A stretch of 17,697 bases of DNA from Marinosulfonomonas sp. PRT-SC04 (GCA_001321835.1 JPUR01000078.1:1-17697), one strand, 5' to 3'; shown: positions 1 through 7,965, numbered from the stretch's first letter. Notes: generated from the letters alone by a model not told the origin. Made by a program: numbers and translations.

Positions 1-19
1 AATTACAGAGGATTTGGCC

Positions 20-976
20 TTGAAACAGCAGAGTTTTTCATCACTTGAGCAGGCGCACAAGAAGAAGCAGACCAAGCGGGAGGTTTTTCTGGGGGAGATG
101 GAAGCGGTGGTGCCGTGGCCCCGGCTGGAGACGTTGATTGCGCCAGATTACACAAAACCCCGTAAGGGCCGACCGCAGATGCCGCTTGCGGTCATGCTCA
201 GGATTTATTTTCTGCAGCAATGGTATAGCTTGTCCGATCCGGGGGCCGAGGAGGCGCTCTATGACATGCATTCGATGCGCGATTTCGTGGGGCTTGATCT
301 GGCGCGGGACGCGGTTCCCGACGAGACCACCATCCTGAATTTTTGCCACCTTCTGGAGAAGCACAAGCTGACCGGGGCACTGTTTGATGCGGTCAAAACC
401 TACCTTCAAGAGCGCGCACTTCTGCTGCGCGGCGGCACGATCATGGATGCCACCTTGATCGCGGCATCGCCCTCGACCAAGAACGAGACCGGCAAGCGTG
501 ACCCCGACATGAGCCAGTCAAAGAAGGGCAATCAGTGGTATTTCGGGATGAAGGCCCACATTGGCGTGGATGCCAAAAGTGGCCTCGTGCACACGGTAAA
601 GACCACCACGGGGAAAGTTCACGACGCGAAACTGACTGATGAGTTGATCCGCCCAGACGACATGATCGTATTTGGAGATAAAGGCTACGTCAGTGACAAG
701 CGCAAGCGCGCAACCCGGGCGCGAGGGGCCATCTGGGCGGTAAAAGACAAACGCAAACCGGGGCGGGTTTTGTCGGCCTCGCAAAAGCGGCGCAACAAAA
801 AACATGGCGTCGTGCGGGCCAAAGTGGGGCATGTGTTTCGCGTCATCAAATGCCAGTTCGGCTATCGTAAAGTGCGCTATCGCGGGCTGGCCAAAAACGA
901 GGCCCAGATGTTCAGCCTTATGGCCCTTGCCAACCTCTACATCGCGCGAAGATGCCTGAGGGGGGAGTCTGCCTGA
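20..976 (+). CDS. IS5-family transposase, catalytic Glu replaced by Gly
   Basis: DDE transposase of the IS5 family (318 residues, normal full length), which would cut and rejoin the element's ends. I chose the TTG at 20 because GAGGA at 8-12 sits 7 bases before it and the protein then begins MKQQSF, as IS5 transposases often do; a TTG at 14 is also open but has no room for a ribosome site. The first catalytic Asp is D143 in MDATLI, the second is D220 in FGDKGY, and the C-terminal signature is RAKVGHVFRVIK at about 267-278. Relatives read KVEH at this place and that Glu is the third catalytic residue; here residue 270 is Gly (codon GGG at 827-829, one transition from GAG). The remaining motifs (SSTKN-like region, KKGNQWYFGMKAHIGVD, FGYRKVRYRG) are intact. 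The protein is therefore probably expressed but unable to catalyse transposition, though copies elsewhere in the genome could act in trans. Confidence 0.9.
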   Translation: MKQQSFSSLEQAHKKKQTKREVFLGEMEAVVPWPRLETLIAPDYTKPRKGRPQMPLAVMLRIYFLQQWYSLSDPGAEEALYDMHSMRDFVGLDLARDAVPDETTILNFCHLLEKHKLTGALFDAVKTYLQERALLLRGGTIMDATLIAASPSTKNETGKRDPDMSQSKKGNQWYFGMKAHIGVDAKSGLVHTVKTTTGKVHDAKLTDELIRPDDMIVFGDKGYVSDKRKRATRARGAIWAVKDKRKPGRVLSASQKRRNKKHGVVRAKVGHVFRVIKCQFGYRKVRYRGLAKNEAQMFSLMALANLYIARRCLRGESA

Positions 977-997
977 AATCAGAGAAATGAGGGGAAA

Positions 998-1025
998 CAG
1001 CCGTGAAAACGGCCGAAAACGGCTG
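998..1025. repeat. Inverted repeat in IS tail
   Basis: CAGCCGT (998-1004) and ACGGCTG (1019-1025) are perfect 7-base inverted arms around a 14-base A-rich loop, just after the transposase stop. No T-tract follows, so a terminator role is uncertain. It may be a structure of the element's 3' region. Confidence 0.3.
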
Positions 1026-1080
1026 GCGTCGTGCATTCGGGCGGCGGTCGAAAACCTCCGCGCACCGAAAGCCCTGTTGT

Positions 1081-1368
1081 TCAGAGGTTCCCTAGATAGG
1101 CCGCACCCACTGTTGGGCGGATGCGTTTGGATTGAAACATGTAATCCACGCCCACAGAGCCAACCATCGAGTTGCGCCGGTTGCCTGAGAACAGCCGTAG
1201 GCCCAAGCCAGTTTCAACCTTGCCGCCGCCAAAGGAAAAGGTCAGTCCAAGACCAAGGGTTGGTTTTGACGAGCTTGCCGGGGCGGGCTTACTAACTTTT
1301 AATGCCGAGGCAGGCGATGCGGTCACCAAGGCCACAACGGCGACTGCTGCGAGGATATTTATTTTCAT
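1081..1368 (-). pseudogene. Small exported glycine-rich protein, 3' end cut off by the IS
   Basis: The reading frame starts at ATG 1368-1366 with a clear signal peptide (about 22 residues ending ASPASA). A Pro/Ser-rich linker follows, then glycine-rich, beta-strand-like sequence (GLGLTFSFGGG, GSVGVDYMFQS, PTVGAAYLG) typical of small outer-membrane or periplasmic proteins; I recall similar proteins in Rhodobacteraceae but cannot name a function. The frame stays coherent until codon CTA-G at 1092-1095 and then enters the IS end, which supplies the last residues (GNL) and a TGA stop at 1083-1081. The 95-residue product is therefore chimeric at its end and probably lacks further C-terminal strands. 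No convincing Shine-Dalgarno is seen before the ATG. A functional short protein remains possible but less likely. Confidence 0.65.
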
Positions 1369-1435
1369 AGGATATTCCGATTTTGAGATTTAGGTGCGGC
1401 GTAATACTAATGCCCATCCCCCTTGTGCAGATTTT

Positions 1436-1450
1436 TTGTTTTAAAAACAA
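1436..1450. repeat. AT-rich palindrome upstream of the truncated gene
   Basis: TTGTTTT and AAAACAA arms flank a single A in the 229-base gap between the truncated exported-protein gene and the antiporter remnant. It may be a protein-binding site or a bidirectional transcription end. Nothing else was recognised in 1369-1597: an open frame at 1407-1589 on the minus strand has no family features and is not called. Confidence 0.25.
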
Positions 1451-1597
1451 TATCTAATAGCGATGTCCGACCGAAAAAATGGCATTGTCGTCGTGTGCGG
1501 TGTCGAGTGCAATACAGTGATTTGTCGGGCGCTAGCCTCCAACGTTCCCAGCGCTTGTGAGCCTGAAAGGCGGATGGCTTCTGCCTCAATCAGATCC

Positions 1598-3299
1598 TTA
1601 ATCGCCTGACACAATATCCTCTAGTCGCGCGTAATCATCGTCGCGGTATTCTTGGATCACGCAGAGGATTTCATCCTCGTCAATGTCCAGAGATTTCAGC
1701 GCGATGCTGCCCAGTTGCAGGCTGGATTCTGCGGCTTCCACACCACGGCAGTGGCCCCGACCCGTTCCAATTCCAACGTGTGCTTGCGATCACGGGCGCG
1801 CACCAAAATCGGCAGGTCCGGGCATTCACCACGCAAGGCAGCCACCACGCGCCGCGTAACTTTGGGCTTGTCCAGCGTCACCAACGCCAATCGGGCACGG
1901 CCAGCACCGGCGGATTGCAACACCTGGATTTGGTCGGCGTCGCCATAATAAACCGACATGCCTTTGGCGCGGCATTTTGTCACCCGCGCCTGATCCAGAT
2001 CCAGCGCGATATAGGCGATGCCGGCGTCCGACAGCACCTTGGCGACGGTCTGGCCAACCCGCCCGAAACCGGCGATTAAAACGTGGTTGGTGACGCCATC
2101 CAGATCGGTGGGGATCGAATCCTTTGGGTGCAACACGTCGGATCTGACCCGATTGGCGAGCTGTTTTCCGATCAAAAACATCAGCGGTGTGGCGACCATT
2201 CTGAGGGTGATCACCGCCATCAAAATTTGCGCCAGATCTGTTTCGATCAGCTGTAATGCCAGTGCCGTGCCAAACAGCACAAAGCCAAACTCGCCGCCTT
2301 GCGAGAGCGCAAATCCAGTGCGGATTGAGGTGCTGACAGGCATGCCGGTGAGGCGGCAAAGCAGGGCGGTGATTAGGGTTTTACTGATAAGTAATCCGGC
2401 GACGATCAGTAGGATTACCCCAAGGTTTTCCAGTATAAAGCCGATGTTGATCGACATGCCGATGCTGATGAAAAATAGGCCCAGCAAGATGCCACGAAAC
2501 GGTTTTATATCGGCCTCGATCTGGTGGCGGTGTTCGGTTTCGGCCAGCAGCAATCCGGCCAGCAGCGCGCCCAATTCCATTGACAATCCGGCCTGCGTCA
2601 TCAGCCAGCCCATGCCCAGCACCACCAGCAAAGTGGTGGCGACGAACAGCTCGACATTGCGCATGCTGGCGATCATTCGGTACAGGGGTCGCAGCAGGTA
2701 GCGGCCAAAGATAATCGCCACGATCAACGCCGCCGCGCCCTTTAGCGCTGCCTGACCGAATGCTTCGGTGAAAGACGCGCCATCAGCCCCCAACAGCGCC
2801 ACCAGAATCAGCAGAGGCACCACGGCAATGTCTTGCAACAACAGGATCGAGAAGGTGGCGAGGCCAAAACCGGTGGCGCGCTCGCCGCGCTCGTTCAGCA
2901 ACTGTAAACAAAGGCGGTTGAGGACAACGCCAGCCCGCCCCCGATGATGGTGGCCGCTTCAAAATTGGCGCCAAAGCTGTAGGCGCTGGCGCCGATCACG
3001 GCGCCCGTCACCAACACTTGCAGGCTGCCAAGGCCGAACACCTTGCTGCCCAAGGCCCGCAGGCGCGAAACCGACAGCTCTAATCCGATCATGAACATCA
3101 GGAAAACAACACCGAATTCGGCCAGCGTATGAGCCGATTCCGTGTCACCAATCAGGGCAAAACCATGCGGGCCAATGATGATGCCTGCCGCCAAAAAACC
3201 CAAAATCGCACTGGAGCGCAGCCGCTGGAACGTTGGCACCACAACCACGGCGGCGGCCAGATAAATAAGCACGTCCAGTAAAAAATCCGAATGGCCCAC
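1598..3299 (-). pseudogene. KefB/KefC-type CPA2 monovalent cation:proton antiporter, two frameshifts
   Basis: The CPA2 family moves K+/Na+ against protons across the inner membrane and usually has a C-terminal RCK (TrkA-N) regulatory domain. Reading starts at GTG 3299-3297, with GGAGAG upstream, giving hydrophobic helices and the motifs ILGFLAAGIIIGPHGF, FLMFMIGLELS and GGGLALSSTAFV. The frame then breaks at 2906-2908: restoring one T in a T-run on the minus strand rejoins it to LQLLNERGERA, SILLLQDIAVVPLLIL and about eight more membrane helices. The RCK nucleotide-binding motif follows (HVLIAGFGRVGQ). A second one-base deletion at about 1739-1742 derails the end; restoring it gives ESSLQLGSIALKSLDIDED and a stop at 1600-1598, for about 567 residues in all. 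As written, the product is split into a 134-residue piece (stop near 2895) and a 401-residue piece (2901-1696). This is either a decayed gene or an assembly with homopolymer errors. Confidence 0.85.
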
Positions 3300-3595
3300 G
3301 TGACGCTCTCCGCGTTGATTAATGTTGCCTCAGACATTGCAGGATTGTCGTTGAAGTCAACCGCCGGACGCGCAATCTGGCCGTTGGCTTTGTCGGATCT
3401 GCGGATAAATTGCCGCACTGGGTTTTTTCAGCAGGTTTTTCATCAGAATCAGTCAAAAATCCTGATTTGGTAACAAATCGTTCAACCCATTTGTGCGAAA
3501 ACAACTCCACCCCCCTTGCAGGGGTCCGAGCGCACAACTAAGACTTGGGGAAGGAAACTCGCGCAAGTTAGGGCGACAGCAGTAGGCAGGTTAAT
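3300..3595. promoter_or_regulatory. Divergent intergenic region between kefC-like gene and clpP
   Basis: 296 bases without a supported gene, carrying the promoters of the antiporter (leftward) and of clpP (rightward). A small hairpin (CCCCT/AGGGG, 3512-3524) overlaps a CTTG at 3515-3518 that could be part of a heat-shock sigma -35 element, but no convincing -10 lies at the right distance. An open minus-strand frame at 3319-3537 looks like chance: it is Arg/Thr-rich with no family motifs. Confidence 0.4.
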
Positions 3596-4228
3596 ATGAA
3601 CGATCCAGTTTCGGCAATTTCGAATATCATTATTCCCACGGTTGAAGAAATTTCAGCCCGTGGCTCGATCCGCTACGACATTTTTTCGCGGCTGCTGAAA
3701 GAGCGCATCATCTTTATTTCCGGGCCGATTCACGATGATATGGCAACGATTATCGTGGCGCAGCTGCTGTTTTTGGAATCTGAAAACCCGAAAAAAGAAA
3801 TTTCGATGTACATCAATTCGCCGGGCGGTGTGGTGACTTCGGGTCTGTCGATCTATGACACCATGCAATACATCAAACCTAAGGTTTCGACCGTTATTAT
3901 TGGGCAGGCTGCCAGCATGGGCTCACTCTTGGCTGTGGCAGGCGAGCCGGGAATGCGGTTTGCGCTTCCAAATGCGCGGATCATGGTGCATCAGCCATCG
4001 GGCGGCTATCAGGGCCAAGCCACGGATATTATGATCCACGCGGCCGAAACTCAGAAGATCAAAGATCAGTTGAATAAAATTTACGTCAAACACACGGGCC
4101 AAACGCTGAAAGCGGTTGAAAAGACGCTGGAGCGGGATACCTTTATGTCGGCCGAAGAAGCGTTGGCATGGGGTCATCTGGACAAAATCGTTGAAAACCG
4201 TCCTGCGGTTGAAAGTGACGATAGTTGA
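3596..4228 (+). CDS. clpP: ATP-dependent Clp protease proteolytic subunit ClpP
   Basis: Serine peptidase (family S14) that forms the tetradecameric degradation chamber of ClpXP/ClpAP in the cytoplasm. The 210-residue length is normal. The triad is visible: Ser107 in GQAASMGS, His132 in IMVHQPSGG and Asp181 in ERDTFMS. The fold motifs YINSPGG and GLSIYDTM and the C-terminal GHLDKIVE are present, as are the hydrophobic-pocket region and a short N-terminal propeptide-like extension. The ATG at 3596 follows a modest GGCAGG ribosome site. clpX follows after 145 bases containing two hairpins, so the two genes may be only partly co-transcribed. Confidence 0.98.
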   Translation: MNDPVSAISNIIIPTVEEISARGSIRYDIFSRLLKERIIFISGPIHDDMATIIVAQLLFLESENPKKEISMYINSPGGVVTSGLSIYDTMQYIKPKVSTVIIGQAASMGSLLAVAGEPGMRFALPNARIMVHQPSGGYQGQATDIMIHAAETQKIKDQLNKIYVKHTGQTLKAVEKTLERDTFMSAEEALAWGHLDKIVENRPAVESDDS

Positions 4229-4238
4229 GCCGGATTGT

Positions 4239-4256
4239 CAAAATCTGACGATTTTG
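4239..4256 (+). other. Hairpin just after clpP
   Basis: CAAAATC and GATTTTG form a 7-base stem with a TGAC loop, 11 bases past the clpP stop. It is A/T-rich and lacks a T-tract, so it is more likely an mRNA-stabilising or weak attenuating structure than a strong terminator. Confidence 0.3.
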
Positions 4257-4274
4257 GCGTTGAAGACAAAAACT

Positions 4275-4305
4275 GACTGCCCTAAGCTGAAGCGGAGGGG
4301 CAGTC
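4275..4305 (+). terminator. Possible attenuator/terminator hairpin between clpP and clpX
   Basis: GACTGCCC (4275-4282) pairs perfectly with GGGCAGTC (4298-4305) across a 15-base loop and is followed by only three Ts. It is a plausible partial terminator or processing site that could set the clpP:clpX mRNA ratio. The short T-run makes full termination unlikely. Confidence 0.4.
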
Positions 4306-4373
4306 TTTGCGATCCGCTTGTTTCAATTTGGCGGATTGTGATGTTAACAGGTTTTAGCCACTAGAGGTACACA

Positions 4374-5642
4374 ATGGCGGACAATTCAAGCAGTGACAGC
4401 AAGAACACCCTTTACTGTTCTTTTTGTGGCAAAAGCCAACATGAGGTGCGCAAACTAATTGCGGGCCCGACCGTATTTATCTGTGATGAATGTGTCGAAT
4501 TATGCATGGATATCATCCGCGAGGAAACCAAATCAGCTGGCCTGAAGTCCAGCGAAGGGGTGGCAACGCCTCGAGAGATTTGTGATATTCTGGATGATTA
4601 TGTTATTGGTCAGTTCCACGCGAAGCGGGTTTTGTCGGTGGCGGTGCACAACCATTATAAACGTCTGAACCACAGCGGAAAATCCGACGAAATCGAATTG
4701 GCGAAATCCAACATCATGCTGATCGGCCCAACCGGGTGTGGTAAAACCCTGCTGGCGCAAACGCTGGCGCGGACTTTGGATGTGCCGTTCACAATGGCGG
4801 ATGCGACCACATTGACCGAAGCTGGCTATGTCGGCGAAGATGTTGAAAATATTATCCTTAAGCTGCTTCAAGCGGCTGATTATAATGTAGAACGTGCGCA
4901 GCGCGGCATTGTTTATATCGATGAAGTCGATAAAATCACCCGTAAATCTGACAATCCTTCGATCACGCGTGATGTGTCGGGTGAAGGTGTGCAGCAAGCG
5001 CTGTTGAAAATTATGGAAGGCACCATTGCCTCGGTTCCGCCCCAAGGTGGGCGCAAGCATCCGCAGCAAGAATTTCTGCAAGTCGACACCACAAATATCT
5101 TGTTTATCTGTGGTGGCGCGTTCTCGGGTCTTGAGAAGATCATCGCTCAACGCAGCAAAGGGTCGGGCATCGGTTTTGGTGCCAATGTCCAATCCGAAGA
5201 AGATCGTGGCGTTGGTGATATACTCAACGATCTTGAGCCAGAAGATCTGCTGAAATTTGGCCTGATCCCTGAATTTGTTGGCCGTTTGCCCGTGATCGCA
5301 ACCCTGACGGATCTTGACGAAGATGCGCTTATGACCATTCTGACCAAGCCGAAAAATGCGCTTGTGAAGCAATACCAACGTCTGTTCGAGCTGGAAAACG
5401 CCAAGCTGACCTTCACTGAGGATGCGCTGAAAGCCATTGCCAAGCGGGCAATCGCGCGTAAAACTGGTGCGCGGGGCTTGCGTTCGATCATGGAAGATAT
5501 CCTGCTGGATACAATGTTCGATTTGCCAGGTCTTGAAAATATAGACGAGGTCGTGGTCAATGAAGAAGCCGTTTCTGGCGATGCCAATCCGCTGTTGATT
5601 TACGCTGACAGCAAAGACAAAGAAGAAGCCAGCGCCAGTTAA
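4374..5642 (+). CDS. clpX: ATP-dependent Clp protease ATP-binding subunit ClpX
   Basis: AAA+ unfoldase that feeds tagged proteins into ClpP; in alphaproteobacteria it also drives cell-cycle proteolysis. Length 422 residues, normal. The N-terminal zinc-binding domain has Cys15, Cys18, Cys37 and Cys40. Walker A is GPTGCGKT (118-125), the pore-1 loop is GYVG (151-154), Walker B is IVYIDEVD (179-186) and the RKH pore loop is at 227-229. The ClpP-docking IGF tripeptide is at 266-268, arguing for a working partnership with the ClpP encoded upstream. The sensor-2 region GARGLRS is near the C-terminus. The only start considered is the ATG at 4374. Confidence 0.98.
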   Translation: MADNSSSDSKNTLYCSFCGKSQHEVRKLIAGPTVFICDECVELCMDIIREETKSAGLKSSEGVATPREICDILDDYVIGQFHAKRVLSVAVHNHYKRLNHSGKSDEIELAKSNIMLIGPTGCGKTLLAQTLARTLDVPFTMADATTLTEAGYVGEDVENIILKLLQAADYNVERAQRGIVYIDEVDKITRKSDNPSITRDVSGEGVQQALLKIMEGTIASVPPQGGRKHPQQEFLQVDTTNILFICGGAFSGLEKIIAQRSKGSGIGFGANVQSEEDRGVGDILNDLEPEDLLKFGLIPEFVGRLPVIATLTDLDEDALMTILTKPKNALVKQYQRLFELENAKLTFTEDALKAIAKRAIARKTGARGLRSIMEDILLDTMFDLPGLENIDEVVVNEEAVSGDANPLLIYADSKDKEEASAS

Positions 5643-5686
5643 GGCCGCTGGTTTCTTCAGCCCAAAACAAGCGAGACCTGCCTGAT

Positions 5687-6070
5687 ATGTCGATCAAGCG
5701 CATTCCGTCAGGGTCAGCCTATGAGCCCAAAATCGGCTACTGCCGCGCTGTGGTGGCGGGCGGCTGGGTGATGATTTCGGGCACGACCGGTAGTGATCAT
5801 ACGACCATGATCACGCCGGACTCTGTGCTGGATCAATGTGAATTGGCGCTGGGTCATATTCGCACCGCACTAAAGACGGTTGGCGCGTCGATGGCGGATG
5901 TGGTGCGGGTCAGCTACATCTTGCCAAATCGCAATGATTTTGAGCCGTGCTGGCCATTGCTGCGAGCCGCCTTCGGTGAAAACCCACCCGCCGCTACCAT
6001 GATTGAAGCCGGTCTGATCGACCCTGCGATGAAAATTGAGATTGAAGTGACGGCTTTCATCACGAAATGA
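5687..6070 (+). CDS. RidA/YjgF/YER057c family protein lacking the canonical Arg
   Basis: Rid-family proteins are small trimeric enzymes; classical RidA hydrolyses reactive enamine/imine intermediates such as 2-aminoacrylate. The 127 residues show the Rid fold signatures ([48 protein letters not shown]). The substrate-carboxylate Arg (R105 in E. coli RidA, in the PARSCV segment) aligns with Ala103 here, in PAATMI. That suggests a non-RidA subfamily without the classic deaminase activity, with an unknown substrate. It lies 44 bases after clpX on the same strand and may be read from the clpX transcript. No strong ribosome site is seen before ATG 5687. Confidence 0.9.
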   Translation: MSIKRIPSGSAYEPKIGYCRAVVAGGWVMISGTTGSDHTTMITPDSVLDQCELALGHIRTALKTVGASMADVVRVSYILPNRNDFEPCWPLLRAAFGENPPAATMIEAGLIDPAMKIEIEVTAFITK

Positions 6071-6081
6071 CTGCCATAAAC

Positions 6082-6095
6082 CGCCGGAAACGGCG
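6082..6095 (+). terminator. GAAA-capped hairpin after the Rid gene
   Basis: CGCCG/CGGCG form a 5-base GC stem closed by a GAAA tetraloop, 11 bases past the Rid stop. No T-tract follows, so it may be a weak or factor-dependent terminator or a 3'-end stabiliser separating the clp/Rid unit from the next operon. Confidence 0.35.
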
Positions 6096-6161
6096 CTGAC
6101 CTACTGGACCTCGCTCATACATTGGTCCATATCTGTAGCTGAGTATTTTTGGAGAGCACAT

Positions 6162-6536
6162 ATGCGTTCTATTCTTCGATTTTTGACCTGGTATCACGGC
6201 CAAACACTGGGCACCCGTATTTTCACGTGGCGTAATGGCGTCAAGGTTGGCGAAGATCAATATGGCAACATCTATTATGAAACCCGCAACGGCAAACGCC
6301 GCTGGGTTTGCTACGATGACATCCCTGAAGCTAGCATGATCCCGTCAGAATGGCACGGATGGCTGCACTTCACGTGGGACGAGCCACCAACCACGGCACC
6401 GTTAACTCGTCAATCATGGGAAAAACCGCATCAAGGTAACCTGACAGGCAGCGCGGCCGCTTACGTTCCGGCGGGGTCACTGCATCAAGCCGCACCAAAA
6501 GAGCGGCGTGATTACGATGCTTGGCAGCCAGAATAA
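6162..6536 (+). CDS. NDUFA12-like NADH:ubiquinone oxidoreductase accessory subunit
   Basis: Homologue of the mitochondrial complex I accessory subunit NDUFA12 (B17.2), which alphaproteobacteria share with mitochondria; it sits on the peripheral arm of the respiratory complex. The 124-residue protein has the family hallmarks: a Trp/Tyr-rich core with [34 protein letters not shown] and [11 protein letters not shown]. The C-terminal tail, with PPTTAPL and the final [10 protein letters not shown], is typical. The start ATG 6162 has GGAGAG at a good distance. It leads a compact three-gene run; the next start lies 2 bases after its stop. The main complex I genes are not in this window. Confidence 0.93.
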   Translation: MRSILRFLTWYHGQTLGTRIFTWRNGVKVGEDQYGNIYYETRNGKRRWVCYDDIPEASMIPSEWHGWLHFTWDEPPTTAPLTRQSWEKPHQGNLTGSAAAYVPAGSLHQAAPKERRDYDAWQPE

Positions 6537-6538
6537 GC

Positions 6539-6988
6539 ATGTCAGAATCCACCACAGAAGTATTGGTTGGCGGCGCTGTTTTAGCGATTGCTTTCGGTTT
6601 TTTGATTTATGCGGGGCAGGCCACAGGGTTTTCGCCCGCCAAAAGCAGTGACTATCCGTTGATTGCCAGCTTTCGCTCCGGTGAGGGGGTGTCGATTGGT
6701 ACTGATGTGCGGCTGGCTGGCGTCAAGGTCGGCACTGTGCGCGAAATGGCCCTGAACACCCAGACGTATCGCGCTGATATAGTGCTTTCGGTGAAAAACG
6801 GCGTTTTGATTCCCGATGACAGCGCGGTGGTGATCTCGTCAGAGGGGCTGCTTGGCGGAAATTTCGTTGAAATTTACCCTGGTGGATCGCTTGAAAACTT
6901 CGAGCCTGGCGATGAAATTCTGGACACCCAAGGTTCCGTTAGCCTGATTTCCCTCATGATGAAATTTGTTTCGGGCGGCGACGAATGA
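6539..6988 (+). CDS. MlaD/MCE-domain lipid transport protein (periplasmic, membrane-anchored)
   Basis: MCE proteins bind phospholipid in the periplasm and shuttle it between inner and outer membrane (MlaD role in the Mla pathway). The 149-residue protein has one N-terminal transmembrane helix (about residues 9-26) and then a single MCE domain (YPLIASFRSGEGVSIGTDVRLAGVKVG, SSEGLLGGNFVEIYPGG). I chose ATG 6539 over an upstream TTG at 6521 because the latter would overlap the previous gene and add residues before the membrane anchor. No mlaE, mlaF, mlaB or mlaC genes are adjacent, so its permease must be elsewhere. Its stop overlaps the next start in ATGA. Confidence 0.93.
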   Translation: MSESTTEVLVGGAVLAIAFGFLIYAGQATGFSPAKSSDYPLIASFRSGEGVSIGTDVRLAGVKVGTVREMALNTQTYRADIVLSVKNGVLIPDDSAVVISSEGLLGGNFVEIYPGGSLENFEPGDEILDTQGSVSLISLMMKFVSGGDE

Positions 6989-7341
6989 TCCGGAGGCTGG
7001 CTTTTGTGTTGACGCTGGTTGCACTGCCAGCATTTGGCCAAGAGGTGACCACGGCTCCTGCGGCGGTCCTGCGTGGGCTTGATAAAGTCGATGGTCAAGT
7101 GACTGATATGGAGCTTGCGAGCGGGAAAAACCGCGACTATGGCCGCTTAAACATCACATTGGGCGAATGTCGCTACCCTGTGGGCAACCCATCGGGCAAT
7201 GCCTACGCCCATCTGACAATCCGTGAACAAGACACCGACGCGCCGATATTTTCTGGCTGGATGATTGCGGCCACACCGGCGCTAAATGCACTGGACCACG
7301 CCCGCTATGATGTTTGGCTGTTGCGCTGCAAAACCGAATAG
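6985..7341 (+). CDS. DUF2155 domain protein, exported
   Basis: A 118-residue protein with an N-terminal signal peptide (MIRRLAFVLTLVALPAFG, cleavage near residue 18). It then has the DUF2155 core: LRGLDKVDGQVTDMELASG, GECRYPVGNP with a Cys, and the signature ending SGWMIAATPALNALDHARYDVWLLRC. The function of the family is unknown; the two conserved Cys residues suggest a periplasmic disulfide. Its start overlaps the MlaD-like stop by ATGA, implying translational coupling and perhaps a shared envelope role. Its 3' end overlaps the 3' end of the convergent aat gene by 37 bases. Confidence 0.9.
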   Translation: MIRRLAFVLTLVALPAFGQEVTTAPAAVLRGLDKVDGQVTDMELASGKNRDYGRLNITLGECRYPVGNPSGNAYAHLTIREQDTDAPIFSGWMIAATPALNALDHARYDVWLLRCKTE

Positions 7342-7946
7342 GCGCTCGGAGTTTCGGATTGGCGTAGAAAATCTGCATCAATGCCCAAAGCGTTTTCCAG
7401 CCGTAAATGATACACATCACGCGAGATTTCGACGGCGCCTAATGAGGCAAGATGCGGGGTGATGAACTGGGTGTCGAACAGGGTAAAGCCGCCTTGTTTC
7501 AACCGGTCGATCAAATAGGCCAAGGCAATTTTCGAGGCATTGGTGCGGCGTGAAAACATGCTTTCGCCAAAGAACGCGCTGCCAATCGTGATTCCGTAAA
7601 CGCCGCCCACCAATGTGTCGGCCTCCCAGACCTCGATTGAGTGGGCGTGTTGCGCTGCATGCAGCTGCGCATAGAGGTCAAGCAGTGTCGGATTTATCCA
7701 TGTTTCGTCGCGGTCAGCACAACCGGCAATCACTTGCTTAAATGCCGTATTTGTTCGGATTTGGAAAGGTTCTTGCCGGATGCTCTGCGCTAGACTGCGG
7801 GAAATGTGGAAATTATCCAATTCAAAAATGCCGCGAAAATGTGGATCTACCCAGAATAATTCAGGGTCGCTCCGCGATTCTGCCATCGGAAAAATACCCG
7901 AAGCATAGGCATGTAGCAATTGATCAGATGTTGGTTTTTTCGTCAT
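7305..7946 (-). CDS. aat: Leucyl/phenylalanyl-tRNA--protein transferase
   Basis: Transfers Leu or Phe from charged tRNA to the N-terminal Lys/Arg of proteins, marking them for ClpS/ClpAP degradation (bacterial N-end rule). The 213-residue protein shows the family motifs: LLHAYASGIFPMAE, LFWVDPHFRGI, the core GGVYGITIGSAFFGESMFS, and GGFTLFDTQFITPHLASLGAVEI. The start ATG is at 7946-7944. It is transcribed leftward, downstream of accB-accC but beyond a terminator hairpin, and a TATAAA (7971-7966) suggests its own promoter. Its 3' end overlaps the convergent DUF2155 gene by 37 bases. Confidence 0.96.
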   Translation of the reverse strand: MTKKPTSDQLLHAYASGIFPMAESRSDPELFWVDPHFRGIFELDNFHISRSLAQSIRQEPFQIRTNTAFKQVIAGCADRDETWINPTLLDLYAQLHAAQHAHSIEVWEADTLVGGVYGITIGSAFFGESMFSRRTNASKIALAYLIDRLKQGGFTLFDTQFITPHLASLGAVEISRDVYHLRLENALGIDADFLRQSETPSAYSVLQRNSQTS

Positions 7947-7965
7947 GATCCGCTTGTGTCTTTAA

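Larger units (their letters stand above)
1..1091 (+). mobile_element. IS5-family insertion sequence, right part (left end outside window)
   Basis: The segment contains an IS5-type transposase gene and 115 bases of trailing non-coding DNA ending at about 1091. The outermost bases, read inward from the right end on the minus strand, begin GGAACCTCTGAACAACAG, which resembles IS5-group terminal repeats. They are followed by CTAG (1092-1095), a plausible 4-bp target site for this family. The left end and left repeat are upstream of position 1, so the repeat pair and the target duplication cannot be confirmed here. The right boundary is inferred from where the coding potential of the interrupted minus-strand gene stops. 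Confidence 0.75.

Noticed and set aside
518..1036. 172-codon open frame on the minus strand across the transposase
   Set aside because: Shadow of the transposase gene and IS tail; no family resemblance.
1407..1589. 60-codon frame in the gap before the antiporter remnant
   Set aside because: Arg/Lys/His-rich chance-like sequence, no ribosome site and no family features.
2895..2910. Programmed frameshift in the antiporter
   Set aside because: No slippery heptamer or downstream stimulatory structure is evident, and a second unrelated frameshift near 1740 argues for decay or sequence error.
3515..3543. Heat-shock (RpoH) promoter for clpP
   Set aside because: A CTTG is present but no CYTAT-like -10 lies at the expected distance, so only a loose mention is justified.
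4533..5378. 281-codon open frame on the minus strand
   Set aside because: Lies inside clpX, which is fully conserved on the plus strand; no recognisable domain.
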